A DNA stretch of 28,281 bases from Didymodactylos carnosus (lineage: Eukaryota > Rotifera > Eurotatoria > Philodinida > Philodinidae), in the NCBI GenBank assembly GCA_905250885.1, contig CAJNOQ010001815.1, positions 1-28,281 of the forward strand, given 5' to 3'. Both the position numbers and the translations under genes were made by a program. This document shows, piece by piece, positions 1 to 11,084 of this stretch (positions are counted from its first letter, which is position 1; each line of letters begins with the position of its first letter). The notes beneath the pieces are model-generated. The model did not search any database, was not told the DNA's origin, and was given only the letters and a program-made list of their open reading frames with translations.

Positions 1-59
1 GTCCGACCGGTAATCGGAAGGTCTGGGGTTCAATTCCTCAGTCGGGCAGTGGTCTTTTT
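1..59 (+). tRNA. tRNA gene, 3' part only, with T-run terminator
   Basis: The window opens inside a tRNA. Bases 2-6 and 14-18 form a perfect 5-bp anticodon stem. The 7-base loop (7-13) reads CCGGTAA, giving anticodon GGT if taken at face value. A 5-base variable loop (19-23) is followed by a T arm (24-40) with loop TTCAATT, which matches the B-box GGTTCAATTCC, then a 7-base acceptor strand (41-47) and discriminator A (48). A T5 run at 55-59 suits RNA polymerase III termination. The acceptor strand GTCGGGC resembles tRNA-Lys types, and position 33 is C instead of the nearly universal T, so identity is unsafe and a tRNA-derived pseudogene or SINE head is possible. The 5' half lies outside the window. 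Confidence 0.6.
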
Positions 60-109
60 CCGTTCTGTCGTGATATAACATCTCGCTGGGTGATTACGGG
101 GCGTAACAA

Positions 110-124
110 TGGTGCCGTGACCCG
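110..124 (+). other. Possible LTR-retroelement primer-binding site
   Basis: TGGTGCCGTGACCCG follows ...GTAACAA. A TGG start shortly after a CA end, and the wording GGTGCCGTGAC, are typical of tRNA primer-binding sites just inside a 5' LTR. No second LTR and no gag-like reading frame was found downstream, so this would be a remnant at best. Confidence 0.3.
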
Positions 125-171
125 CATTCAGACAATAAAAAGTCACTATTTAAAGCTCAATTGCACTTCAA

Positions 172-271
172 AAATGCTTTTTATTTGACTCAAATGCATC
201 TAAATGCTTTTTATTTGACTCAAATGCATCTAAATGCTTTTTATTTGACTCAAATGCATCTAAATGCATTT
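172..271 (+). repeat. 30-bp tandem repeat, 3.3 copies
   Basis: Three identical 30-bp units (172-201, 202-231, 232-261), each starting AAATGCTTTTTATTTG and ending ATGCATCT, are followed by a partial fourth unit from 262. Identity between units suggests recent expansion. Each unit holds the palindrome ATGCAT. Confidence 0.95.
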
Positions 272-1230
272 TAGTGAACGCGTTAGCGAAAACGTACTGT
301 TTGTAATGCTTAAAACACGTTGTAAGCTTATTTAAAAGTTCCAGTGGGAGGTCAATTCATTAATCATCATAATTTTCTGAATGGCTAAACTGAGATCCTC
401 CAGAAAGAAAACTATTGAGAAAACTCGTTCTTCTCAACTTTAGAAAAAATAAACCGTTTTTATTTCTCTAAATATTATTATTCGATAGGACTGGTATACT
501 CCTCGCATTCCAGTCAAGTGTTTTGTATAATCGCAGAAGAAAAATCAGTACAACTAATGCATAGAGAATGTATATCTGTGTTGTTAGGTATGAAAATGTC
601 GTTATATAACTGGACTAATCAAGTCCAAATCTATCTCAATTCTTACTCTACGCTATGTTTCGTTTCTGTGTCACATAATAAACAGATGTAAAGGCCTCAG
701 CAACAAATTCAAAACTATTTCTGTGCCTGAAACGAAGAATGTACCGTATTTATTGCCGACTAATCTTTTAACATAATAATCGTAAAAGATACTGTGAGTG
801 ACTCGGGAATCGGCGCTATTTTATAGAAAATTCCAGCGTTTCTTTAGTGACTAATGCTCGTTCCAGTCATATATCGAAATTTATTCCCCTCACCCTCACC
901 CTCAAAGACTCGAATTGTGGACTTCATTTTCTTTATTTCTACAGCTCTTGCATTTTATCTGTTTATTCATTTAGAATTCCAGAATACCGTGAGATGTTGC
1001 TTCATTCACCGAAATAGTGAAGTTTTGTCAAACTGTTTATGCTCTAGTTCTCCCGGATCGTGTTACTTTTGGGGTTTTAAATCGATAAACTCAACAATGT
1101 ATCAATACATTAACGTTGAAGCTTTAAGCAAAGTGAGTTTCAAAGCGAGTTATTTACTATTTTATTAATTTTAAAATATTTGCTGTCCTTACTTTTTAAC
1201 TCAGGCAATTGACCAATCCCAAGTATTTTA
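272..1230. other. AT-rich non-coding stretch
   Basis: No gene recognised. A forward reading frame of 104 codons at 854-1168 has biased composition, no domain and no splice context, and is treated as chance. A short hairpin TTGAGAA...CTTCTCAA lies near 415-440. Confidence 0.6.
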
Positions 1231-1934
1231 TCATTTATCCACTTGGTAAGTATTAGATGAAGTTTGCAGAATTCTCAGCCCTTTTCTAAATACATTACTA
1301 TCACCAGAAATCATTGCACGAGAAGAGTATCCACGAGGGATTAAAGAAAATCTAAATGGGGGAACTCCCCTTACACGACATACTGTAGATGGATGAGGCA
1401 ATAATTCTTTTACTGGTACAGCCGAGCGACTATTGCTCCAGCATCCATTAACTGTTTGGCTAAGCTGATAAAACCGTCATCAGATACAGATTCAAATGAA
1501 CGGCTATCAACAACACAATATTCGATACACGCTTCTGTTAGTTGGTGTTTAATTGCTGCATAATCATTTGGTTGTGCTTCACAATAAGATGAGGTCGTAC
1601 GTTGACGTCCTTTTAGTGTGATACTCCTTATACCATTTTTTTTCGGACAACTGTGATTTTTCATTACTTTCGTGCCGTTTTCACTAATCCATTTCAAAAC
1701 AGTTCCACTGGATAAACAAACAACGTAGTCCTGGGAAATTTTCGATAATTGTATTTGAGAAAATGATGTCCAACAATCACTACGACTGATAGCCGGTTCA
1801 ATGAATGAAATCGTTGGATCTTTCGCTGTGACCAATGCTTGTAACTTTGTTTTCAAATTATTATTACTCTTAGCATTAACAAGTGACATACTTAATGAAT
1901 AGGAATTTTGGTCGAGTACGTGAACATGTGCCAT
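1231..1934 (-). pseudogene. hAT-superfamily transposase, N-terminal fragment, frameshifted
   Basis: Reading leftwards from an ATG at 1934, 174 codons stay open to a stop at 1410. The protein has a degraded zinc-finger/BED-like stretch (residues about 80-105, GTVLKWISENGTKVMKNHSC) and then LTEACIEYCVVDSRSFESVS and FISLAKQLMDAGA, the region just before the catalytic domain in Hermes/hAT transposases. The family usually continues with a motif like LLPHPTTVSR; here VKELLPHPSTVCR is found in the next frame at about 1413-1375, so a small indel near 1413 broke the gene. That frame runs open to about 1231 but is not recognisably hAT. The catalytic RNase-H-like domain and the C-terminal dimerisation domain are missing. 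This is a dead relic; no terminal inverted repeats were seen. Confidence 0.75.
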
Positions 1935-2143
1935 AAAAGTGATACGAAAGCCTGTTGTTAGGAAGTAGTTAACCTAATCTCATATCAATAGTTGTCATCT
2001 TTCAATACACATATTCTTATCATCACTCGATGGTTATTTTCCCTCTCTGTTCTTCTGATATATGTATTCACTCTTCTGCTTTTTATGATATGTATTTTCT
2101 CTTTCTGTTCACTCTTTCCCATAGGTATTTTTCATTCCTATTC

Positions 2144-2918
<775 letters not shown>

Positions 2919-3203
2919 TTATTCTAAATTCCACTTTTATATTGTACTTTCGACGGATTATCATAACTAAAAGGAAAGAGAACCTTCAACACAACTCGCT
3001 ACACCGTAGAAAATATAATTCATTATCTGAACGAAACAAATGTACGTCACCAGTAGAACGAAAAAGGTCTTATGTATGTTTTTTGCTCAGCTAATGAATC
3101 ATGTTTTGTACTGCGTAACGAGTTATGTTGAAGGTTCTCTTTCCTTTCGTTTATAATAATCGGTCAAAAGTTCAATATAGAATAGAAGTGAACGAAAGAA
3201 TAA
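2919..3203. repeat. 285-bp imperfect palindrome (foldback or MITE-like)
   Basis: The left arm (about 2919-3047) is the reverse complement of the right arm (about 3070-3203) at roughly 80 percent by eye. It includes an unbroken match GGAAAGAGAACCTTCAACA on the left and its complement TGTTGAAGGTTCTCTTTCC on the right. Pairing resumes across ATTCATTATCTGA / GCTAATGAAT towards the centre near 3060. A transcript would fold into one long hairpin. No clear target-site duplication is visible, so the exact ends and transposon class are open. A chance reading frame at 2771-3094 lies across the left arm. Confidence 0.8.
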
Positions 3204-3497
3204 GGAGAAAAAAACAATTAGTTAATTATTCTTCTACGAAAAAAGAACGATGTGTGAATCTATTTAGACAGTGAAACAATAAGTTTTGTTATGAGTCGAA
3301 GGTTTGTATGCCATCCTCTCTTAAGTTATTGTTGTCTTTTTTAATCTTTTTACAGAAAAGAGTATACCATACTATTGAGAAAGAAAATTTTCTCCTAATA
3401 AAGATGCTATCGAAAACACTTTAGTTTACTTATACTTGAAAGATAAATCTTTCGATTCCTATATTTGTAAGCGATTATAGTTATCCGTTAATTTTAG

Positions 3498-6400
3498 ATG
3501 ACTACTTTCGATGATTTAGCCGAACTTTGTCTGATCGATCTGTGCCATTATTTAAAGTCTGGTGAAGTTCTTCACTCACTCTTTCAAGTTACTCAACGTT
3601 TAGATTATATATTATTTCAACAAAAGTATTTCTCAAATATTAATTTGTTTAACATCAATTTTAATGTATTCAATTCCATCATTAGCTCACGAATATTAGA
3701 AAAAATTAGTCAGTATATCCATGTTTTAAAAATTGACGAATCTCTTGCATGTCTACAACTGAAACAACTCAATTCACTCCGAATATTTTCATATCTTGAC
3801 AATGTCACATATTTAGAATTATCGGAAATTAATCATATATCTGATGTATGTACATTTTTCAACCAGTACTACTCAAATTGCCTCCCAAATCTTCAAGAAT
3901 TAACATTAAGTTTATTTAGATGCTTTTTTTATTCATTATTAATCGAAAATGATAATCATTCTCTCAAACAATTTTCATCTCTCCTATGTGAACACATACT
4001 ATTCAAATCAAAAAAAAAATCCTTAAAAAAACTGAATGTTTCAACAAACAAATATGCCGGCCTTTTTCTCGATTCATACGCTTTTATATCAAAAAATTAT
4101 TCTATTCAACATTTATCAATTGACATTTTTAATTATGGGGTAAAATTGGTATAACTATAAATAATGATGCTGACGTTTATCTTTTTTTTTTGTAGGATCT
4201 TCTGGTTATATTTGACAATTTTCCATTACTAAATTATTTAAGTGTAGAATTGGCTAGATTATGTGATTTTAAATGTCTGGCGCGGAACCGATACTTTGTC
4301 GATAATGTTGCGTATGACTATAAAGTAAGAGTTTTACTTCGTATGTTATAACGACATTTCTCAAGCCAAGTGAGTATACTAGTAGGGGTGTTAATTTAGT
4401 CTTACTGTTCATTTATAATAATGGATAAATATAAATGATTCATTTACTTTTATAAAATAAATATAAATAAATGAAAAAAAACTTTATTTTTATTTCATAA
4501 AACTAAATGATTCACTTATATTTATTTATTTATTTCTACCTTTGTTTTTAAAAGTAAAGGTAAAATAAAGATAAATGAATCATAATAAAAATAAAGTTTT
4601 TTTCATTTATTTACATTTATTTATAAAAGTAAATGATTCATTTATATTTATTTTCTAAAATAACACTAAATTAACATCCCTATAACATCAAGAAATCAAT
4701 CACATAGTCGTACGGAAAAGTTTTGCAACTCGTCGGTACCGAAGAGAAGGTACCCGAGCATTGATGTCGACCTACAGACAAGAATAACCAATAGTTTAAA
4801 TTTTGTTTTCGACAAATCTACTCGAAGAAATGGACAACATTTTGGTGAAAACCGTTTGCTGAAAGACCACCCCTCTGCGAAGTTATGGTTAAAACAAAAA
4901 AGTTTGAACCGTAGGGAAACTTTTTGCAGCAATAGTAATCTATTAACTCTTACTTGAATATATGGAATAACTACAGATTAATTATTTGAAAGACTCATTC
5001 CCTTTATCTTGTGGATCATTTCTTAAATGTATCACTTTTCTGTTCTCTCTATCTGAAATGCTGAGAGCATTATCGCAAAGTTGAACAAAAAGGATATTTA
5101 TTTTCAGTTTCTTTTGACTCTCTTCAGAATGACTCTGTGGATTCTATCATTGTAGAAACTTGTATAAAAGTAGTCAAAAATATTTCTAAATCATAAAGTT
5201 TTGAGTACGAAGAACCGTACATCCATAAGATCATGGTTTGTTTTTCTTCATCATATGATGAAGTTGAACTCTATCAGCGGATTCGTTATTGTAAGTGCCG
5301 TAACCATAATGAATTATCAAGATCTTTTCTACTCTCCATTTCATAGGACAATGGAGTTGGTTGTAACTTGAATAACTTCTCAGCGGAAGTAGCTAGAGGC
5401 GTGCGGTTTGTGTTGTTAGAAAGAGAAAAGATAACTTTATCAGGAAATGTAACATTCANGTACACAAGGATAGTTCGACATGCTCTACAACATGGACTAC
5501 ACGAGAACACGATACGAGAAGTTTTAAGGTGGGTTTCGGAACAAAAACCGATTTTTAGAGGTTTTGGTTTTTGGCCTCCGCTGGCCAGACTTGAACTTTT
5601 ATAAATTTTCTGATTGTGTAGGTTTGTAGAGAAATGTTTGCTCCATCAAACTCATGTCATACGACAACTCCATGCTGTAAGAACTTTCGGCGCTAAGCCC
5701 ACTTAAAGAAGTTCCACCGGTAGGTGGCGCTATAAGCTGATGCAACCTGCTTGAATGTTACATTTCCTGATAAAGTTATCTTTTCTCTTTCTAACAACAC
5801 AAACCGCACGCCTCTAGCTACTTCCGCTGAGAAGTTATTCAAGTTACAACCAACTCCATTGTCCTATGAAATGGAGAGTAGTTTTGAAAGTCAACAGATT
5901 CTTTTATCTTTAATTATAAAAATATAATTCATTTGAGTTTATGTGACGTGAAACATCATCCTTGTATTTTATCTAAGAAGTGAGATGTTTTATGCTCATG
6001 TCATGTATACAGACATACAGCTACTAAGATCATTTTTTTGTTCTCTATTGTAGAGTTTACCATTGAAACTACCATATTTAAAAGATTTCTCTTTATATTG
6101 CTACCACCGAGCGATCCGTTTCAGACAACTAGAACCAATACTTAGTAATATGATTTATTTAACGAAATTACGTTTTATTTCTGTTTCAAGCTTGTTTGAA
6201 TTTGAACTAGCATTATTGTCATCCTATGGAACAAGAATTAGTCAAATGTTATCAAATATTCCAGATTTAGAGAAATTAGAGTTTCAACTGGAATTTCAAA
6301 TCAATAAATGGACGTGCTTCACCTCATCATACCGATTACTAACAGAACAATCGTTTATAAATATCAACAAATGGAACATTGTGTTTAATTTTGATGAAGA

Positions 6401-7124
6401 ACGAAATCATTATTCTATTTTTACTTTACCAGCGATGTCAGACGCATCATATCACTTTCATTCACTCTCGCCAACTTTACTTTATAATCATGATTATTCG
6501 AGTATCAGAAAAATAGGAATCTTTGAATCATTCTCTCAGCCGATATTATTCACTGAGCTGGCTAAATTTCTAACAGAAAATTTTTCAAAATTAACAAGTC
6601 TTACAATCTCAAATCAAATGAATAATGTTGGTAAAAGTGAAACTTCTTCTGAAAGTAAATTAAGATTAAATCATCTCAAATATTTGGAAATTAAAGAAAA
6701 TATATCCTGTCTTGATCAACTTCTATTGCTTGCACCAAATTTAACAAGTTTAGTAATAAATGATATTCAATGTTTACAGAATATTCGTGTTAAGAATAAT
6801 ATTAAATATTTAGGGTTATCTGATTGTAACCATTTACCCAAAGTACGAACTACTTCTTTTCAAAATATACAAACTCTAGAAATAGTATTTAAATCCGTTG
6901 AATCGATTATAAGCTGGATTAATGATAAAGAAATATCTATGTTTTGTGAAATGATTAACAATATGACAAATTTAGTTAGTCTTCGTATTCTTATATCACC
7001 CGTAAATGAAAACGTCGATCATATTACAAATATTATGTATGAAACGCTGAAAAGTAAACATGAGTATTGCTTAATTCAAACGCTGATGGACGAAACAATA
7101 AAAAATATTTTAGTATGGAAATAA
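3498..7124 (+). CDS. F-box / leucine-rich-repeat-like protein, three exons
   Basis: Model: exon 1 3498-4139, intron 4140-4195 (56 nt, GTAAAA...TTTGTAG), exon 2 4196-4324, intron 4325-6053 (GTAAGA...ATTGTAG), exon 3 6054-7124, all phase 0, about 613 residues. Residues about 2-50 (FDDLAELCLIDLCHYLKSGE...) have the Leu/Pro-poor pattern of a degenerate F-box, the module that binds SKP1 in SCF ubiquitin ligases. The rest is a run of LRR-like strands, for example NVTYLELSE, LPNLQELTLSL, LTSLTISN, LNHLKYLEI, APNLTSLVIND, NIKYLGLSDC and NIQTLEIVF. Large families of such F-box/LRR genes are known in bdelloid rotifers. ATG 3498 is preceded directly by TTTTAG, which could be a 5'-UTR intron or spliced-leader acceptor. 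AATAAA at 7120-7125 overlaps the stop codon. Substrate unknown. The third exon could be a separate gene if intron 2 is not spliced, but exact frame agreement argues against that. Confidence 0.75.
4385..4680. mobile_element. 296-bp MITE with TA target duplication, inside intron 2
   Basis: Ends are GGGGTGTTAATTTAGT and its complement ACTAAATTAACATCCC (one mismatch). They are flanked by TA at 4383-4384 and TA at 4681-4682, the signature of Tc1/mariner-type non-autonomous elements. The interior is nearly one large palindrome of ATAAATGATTCATTTA-like blocks, and there is no coding capacity. It sits in the long intron of the F-box/LRR gene. Confidence 0.88.
5329..5881. mobile_element. 553-bp element with perfect 132-bp inverted ends, inside intron 2
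   Basis: The left arm 5329-5460 and right arm 5750-5881 are reverse complements over 132 bp with no mismatch by eye, except for the ambiguous base N at 5459 (the right arm predicts A). Flanks are ...CTTTT and TTTTG..., so a 3-4 bp T-rich target duplication is possible. The 289-bp centre encodes nothing recognised; frames at 5286-5604 on both strands are by-products of the arms. Perfect arms mean a very recent insertion or conversion between arms. Confidence 0.88.
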
Positions 7125-7972
7125 ATCAACTGAAAAACGTCGATGGTTGAATATCTGTCACAACTGTACATTAGCCTATACCTAACAGGTGAAAAACAAA
7201 TTTACTTGGAAAAGTGTTGAAAGTGATTAAGTTTTTATTATCACATAAAATATCGGTAAATCGAAGAGAGTGGGTAATTATGATATTTGGATCAAATCAG
7301 TTTCTATCGCTAGGTATATTAGGTATTATGTGTTTATATGATACACACTTTCTAACCTACTGAATTCTATACACTTGAAGAGTTAATCTCTCATGTTCTG
7401 TATTAGCGGTAAAGCGTCGCTCTGTTATTTCATGATTTTATTGGATTTGACTCGCTAATGGGGTTTCGTCATTCTTCAATAAAAGTCAAACAAATCAGTA
7501 TCACACAATGTAATTAAAAGTTGACTTTTGATCCACTTTGTATGATCAGAATAATAAGTCATTTTGTCACTGTGAAAACGAAAGTGTGCTTTTACAACTA
7601 AATCTCGAATTACTTTAAAAGTCTAAGAATCCGTCTGCGACAAACTAAAGCGGATCATCAAAAATGACTGAGTTTTTGAAAATACGTTAAATCTTTGTTT
7701 TAACGTTCTTCTGAATGTTCCAAACTGCTTTTTCTCAAATTCAGTATAAGAAATCGGGTATGGAGAACTATGTGCAAGACCAAAAAGAAGTTGATCCGGT
7801 TTTTGTGAAGATACAAATGTCAAGCTACTTCCGAGACATTCTGAAAATCTATCTATTTTTTTCAGTCAGAATATATAGCCGTACTTTTCCTGACATTTGA
7901 GCTGCCGTTTAAAGATCAACGAAAATGGTCATCCTATTCTTTTTATTTTGCTTTATCAGTGTGAAAATTCAT
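7125..7972. other. Non-coding spacer 3' of the F-box/LRR gene
   Basis: No gene supported. Short overlapping frames on both strands at 7623-7900 show no domain and no codon pattern that stands out. Confidence 0.55.
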
Positions 7973-8356
7973 TTTCTGTAGAAACGTGCTAAAAGCACGA
8001 TCATTGACTTATGTAGAGAAAGAGCATTCCTCTAATATAGGAGAACGCGCCTTCATAGCAGTGAAAGAGAGAAAACTGGACTAAATCAGCATGAAAAGAA
8101 AAAAAGGCAAATCTAACAGAAGCCATAAAGTGACGGACACAAAAGTTTAAGCGATCTTTTGTTTTCAAATTTTCTCCTCGGCGATAATAGCTAAAACAAA
8201 CCTAAAAAGAGATTTGATCAGCTGGAAGGATTTATGATCGGATGAGGTGCATATGAAAAGTCTGTTAAAATTCTTGCAAACCCGATGCCTGAAAAACCCA
8301 GATTTTCGAAAACCTAAAAAATCCAAGTGTCGCGATTCGAACGGAAACTTTTTGTG
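7973..8356. repeat. Dispersed repeat R1, full copy
   Basis: Bases 7973-8084 reappear at 8795-8906 with about seven differences in 112. Bases 8313-8356 reappear at 8907-8950. The second copy therefore lacks the 228 bp between. Each copy starts with TTTCTGTAGAAA followed by a small stem CGTGCTAAAAGCACG (C to T in copy 2 gives a G-U pair). No protein match was recognised; the minus frame at 8165-8431 is not convincing. Confidence 0.85.
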
Positions 8357-8527
8357 AACAGCCCATTCGTGTAGAGCAAACCTTTCTGAACAAAGCCAGA
8401 TGTTGCCGAACTCTCCACGACATTTTTTCATGGAACTACATTCAATTTATGAAAGACCCTCGGTCGTTTTTACTATCATTTTTGCTCTTTTTCTAGCGAT
8501 TTTGCTGATTTTGACGTGAAGGGCGGG

Positions 8528-8535
8528 TATAAAAG
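8528..8535 (+). promoter_or_regulatory. TATA box
   Basis: TATAAAAG is set in a GC-rich surround (GGGCGGG before, GCC after), a textbook RNA polymerase II core promoter shape. An expected start point would fall about 30 bases on, near 8555-8565. No intact reading frame follows, so it probably drove a transposon or a lost gene. Confidence 0.5.
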
Positions 8536-8555
8536 GCCTACTCCCAGTTTCGTAG

Positions 8556-8753
8556 TTAGGAATTTACTCTCTTTTCAAAAGTAAGATATTTACTTCTGTT
8601 TTTGGAGTAAGATATACACTTCCATGCACAATTTCCGAAATCCTTAGAATTAGAGCAGTTGATGTGCTTGAGAACGAAGTTACAAAACTACGTCAAAAGT
8701 TGACAACCACTGCGTTTCCAACAACGTGCTCAAGCAAGACACGGAAAACATGA
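8556..8753 (+). other. Unrecognised coiled-coil-like reading frame after the TATA box
   Basis: An open frame without any internal Met contains AVDVLENEVTKLRQKLTTT, which has heptad spacing of a short coiled coil, and ends at TGA 8751-8753. No family was recognised. It may be the head of a decayed transposon protein lying between the two R1 repeat copies, or chance. Confidence 0.25.
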
Positions 8754-8794
8754 TTGAAGTTTTGGTTTTGCAGTTAGATGAAGAGGAGCCATCG

Positions 8795-8950
8795 TTTCTG
8801 TAGAAACGTGTTAAAAGCACGATCATTGACTTATGTAGAGAAAGAGCATTCCGCTAATATAGGAGAACGCGCCTTCGTAGCACTAAAAGAGATAAAACTG
8901 GACTAACCCAAAAAATCGAAGTGCTGGGCTTCGAACGGAAACTTTTTGTG
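8795..8950. repeat. Dispersed repeat R1, internally deleted copy
   Basis: Same orientation as the copy at 7973-8356; it joins the 112-bp first module directly to the 44-bp last module. The NHL-repeat relic begins six bases after its end, so the repeat boundary may coincide with an insertion point. Confidence 0.85.
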
Positions 8951-8955
8951 TAGTA

Positions 8956-9227
8956 GGCAGCGGTTATCCGTACTATTCTGAACCAACAGGCTGGTATGGA
9001 TTAACAGTTGACGACCAAGGTTATAGCTATACAGTCGGTGCTTATATGAGACTGGAACGCTGGGCGCCAAATGGAACCAAATAGCTATAGATTATAATTC
9101 TACCAATCCATACGGAGGATTAATTTCACCAAAAGCAGTAATACTTGACTCACAGGGTAATTTAATCGTTGCTGATAGCTGGGGAATAGTAAAATTCAAT
9201 ATTCAATGTGGTAAGGGAACAAATTGA
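8956..9227 (+). pseudogene. NHL-repeat (beta-propeller) protein fragment
   Basis: Frame 1 (8956-9084) reads EPTGWYGLTVDDQGYSYT...YMRLERWAPNGTK and ends at TAG. Frame 2 (9087-9227) reads on with ISPKAVILDSQGNLIVADSW and IVKFN. These are successive blades of an NHL/SMP-30-like propeller (pattern P.g.av..dGn.yVaD...rV.kw.pn), so one indel separates them. NHL-propeller proteins are numerous in bdelloid rotifers. Only about two blades remain, with no start and no upstream domains. Confidence 0.7.
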
Positions 9228-9808
9228 CTCCACTTTTTAATGTGAATGACTTAGCTTTCCTGTGTTTAATACGAATGTGAATACAAGAAAATCAGCTAAT
9301 TATTATAATTGTCGTCCATGTTGGACGCTGTTTCTGTGTTCTACGCGCGCTTACTTTAATTAGCACAGAAAGCGCTTTCTTTGACTGTTTTGCGCTTATT
9401 CTATGCGGTAGAGTATGTTGAATCTAATTTTAATATTTCAAGCTCACGAAATAGCAAGTTTGATTATTCCCTTGACTTTAGTCTAGGGTGTTACAAAACG
9501 GTTGTCCGTACGTCTGTGTGTTTGTTCACACGATGTTTGTTCACAAGAACTTCTTTTTTCGCGAAAACTCGGTGTTTCAACGTAAGAACTACTTCTTTCT
9601 CGAGAGACTGGATGTCATCACGAGAACTTCATCCTTTGTTTAGAAAAAAATGATTTGCTGGTAGTATTTATACAAATACGGACGTGGTATTCGGATTTGG
9701 CCTGGTCTCGAAATGAAAGAAGCGTGTAAGCGCGTTGATTTCCATGCAACTGGTAGCGCAAGTTAACCGGCCTGTCTTCCAGTGTAAGATTTGTATTTAG
9801 TTACAAAT
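9228..9808. other. Non-coding spacer
   Basis: Contains a short stem TTTCTGTG / CACAGAAA near 9334-9373. A 90-codon plus frame at 9381-9653 lacks any recognisable feature. Confidence 0.5.
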
Positions 9809-10149
9809 ATGGCTGATGATGAAAGTGAAAGTAAGTCGTTCAATACAAAAAAAATCCTTGGATTGTATATAAGCTATATTTTCAAATGCTAGGTATATTC
9901 GAGCAGAGTGGAACAGTTGCTGGAGTGTTGGATCGAAGAATAATCATCCAAATACGAAATTCAGTGATACGAATTGCAGTTCCATCGCGTGTAGGAATTA
10001 TCTTTTTATATACAAAATATCATTTTTGTCTGAAAATATTTCTAGATCGTGACACGAGCAAAACTGCAGGCCAGATATTGGTCGAAATATACAATAACTA
10101 TCGAACTGTCTTCAATGTTAGGACGATCGGATATCAACTGATCCCATTA
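9809..10149 (+). CDS. Hypothetical short-exon gene start (uncertain)
   Basis: An ATG at 9809 opens MADDESE and meets a consensus donor GTAAGT at 9831. A TAG acceptor at 9891-9892 (62-nt intron) leads in frame to SIFEQSGTVAGVLDRRIII and IRNSVIRIAVPSR. A second possible intron (GTAGGA ... TTTCTAG, ending near 10046) could follow, after which two reading frames compete: one to a stop near 10150 (ending IGYQLIPL), the other to a stop near 10140. The donor, acceptor and intron length match the other genes here, which is the main support. Function unknown; it could be the 5' end of a longer gene whose rest is decayed. Confidence 0.35.
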
Positions 10150-11084
10150 TAAAATAATTCATATTTATATCATCATCACTAGGCGGATTTCAATTAACTG
10201 TTTAGAAAATTATGTAGTATATAACTATTATTTGGTAGAGCAAATGAAGAAATCAAAGTTATCGGTATTAGACAACAAATTTTCAATTATAACAATGCTC
10301 TGGGAGAAATAGATTATGTTGTTCTTTATTTTATAAAAAGAATGAGCACCATTATGCAATGCAAACAAAAATGATAACTAAATGACAATCTCAAAGATTA
10401 GACTGAAATTGACGGAACATGACGATGCATATATATAAATAACTTGTATCAATCAATTCGTATTCGGTAAAAATATCCTCATATTCAAAATATAAGTTAC
10501 GTTTGTTACGAGGCTCATCAGCTAAATACCAAAACCATCGTTTTGGAGCTTTAAGTTTAGTACGATCTTATTTGTTCTGGAACTCCTGTAGTAATTAGAA
10601 ATACACTGCCGCTGTTTGATATTAGATCTTGATAACTAAACTGTAACCCGTAGTTTGATGTTAATTTAATCAGCTGAAACGTGCTTATAAAACTAATACA
10701 GATGATGTAACGAGCGTAGATATAATTAATTATATATATCTTTTATTTAGTTATACTATGTGTGACAAAACCAAAGTAGATGAAACACAGGCAGCCGTAA
10801 CACAGTTACTAGATCGACATTATGGTTGTTAGCATATATATACTTCTGCTTAAATGATCCTGCAACATAAGCAATATTTGTTGGTTTTTAAATTTTGATT
10901 TTTTCATATCAAAGACTTCATAGTAACGGAAAAAGTAAGGATACAGCAGAATACTACTCAGATTCAACACTGTAAAGTATAAAAGTTGTTGAAAATTGAG
11001 TATGGAACTGCTACAAAATGCATTTTGTAGAACTAATATAAAGCTTAAACTAAATTCAACTTGTTATTTCGTTTATTTTCAAGC
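10150..11084. other. AT-rich stretch with one orphan reading frame
   Basis: A 50-codon plus frame (10225-10374) reads FGRANEEIKVIGIRQQIFN and then NALGEIDYVVLYF, which looks coding-like but matches nothing I recognise. It may be an exon or relic related to the uncertain gene before it. A second short frame from ATG 10760 (MCDKTKVDETQAAVTQLLD) is similar in style. The rest shows nothing. Confidence 0.3.

Noticed and set aside
172..271. Short regular repeats considered as a CRISPR array
   Set aside because: Units are contiguous with no spacers, and the DNA is eukaryotic.
854..1168. 104-codon plus frame
   Set aside because: No domain, no splice or promoter context, and composition like random AT-rich translation.
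4696..4932. 78-codon minus frame inside intron 2
   Set aside because: No domain, and opposite in strand to the host gene; probably part of unidentified inserted sequence.
5286..5604. Frames on both strands containing an X residue
   Set aside because: Both are products of the inverted-arm element; they read through the N and have no family match.
10500..10535. A third CTGATGAG motif on the minus strand
   Set aside because: It lacks the partner GAAA and a stem of the right spacing, so it is not counted as a hammerhead-like copy.
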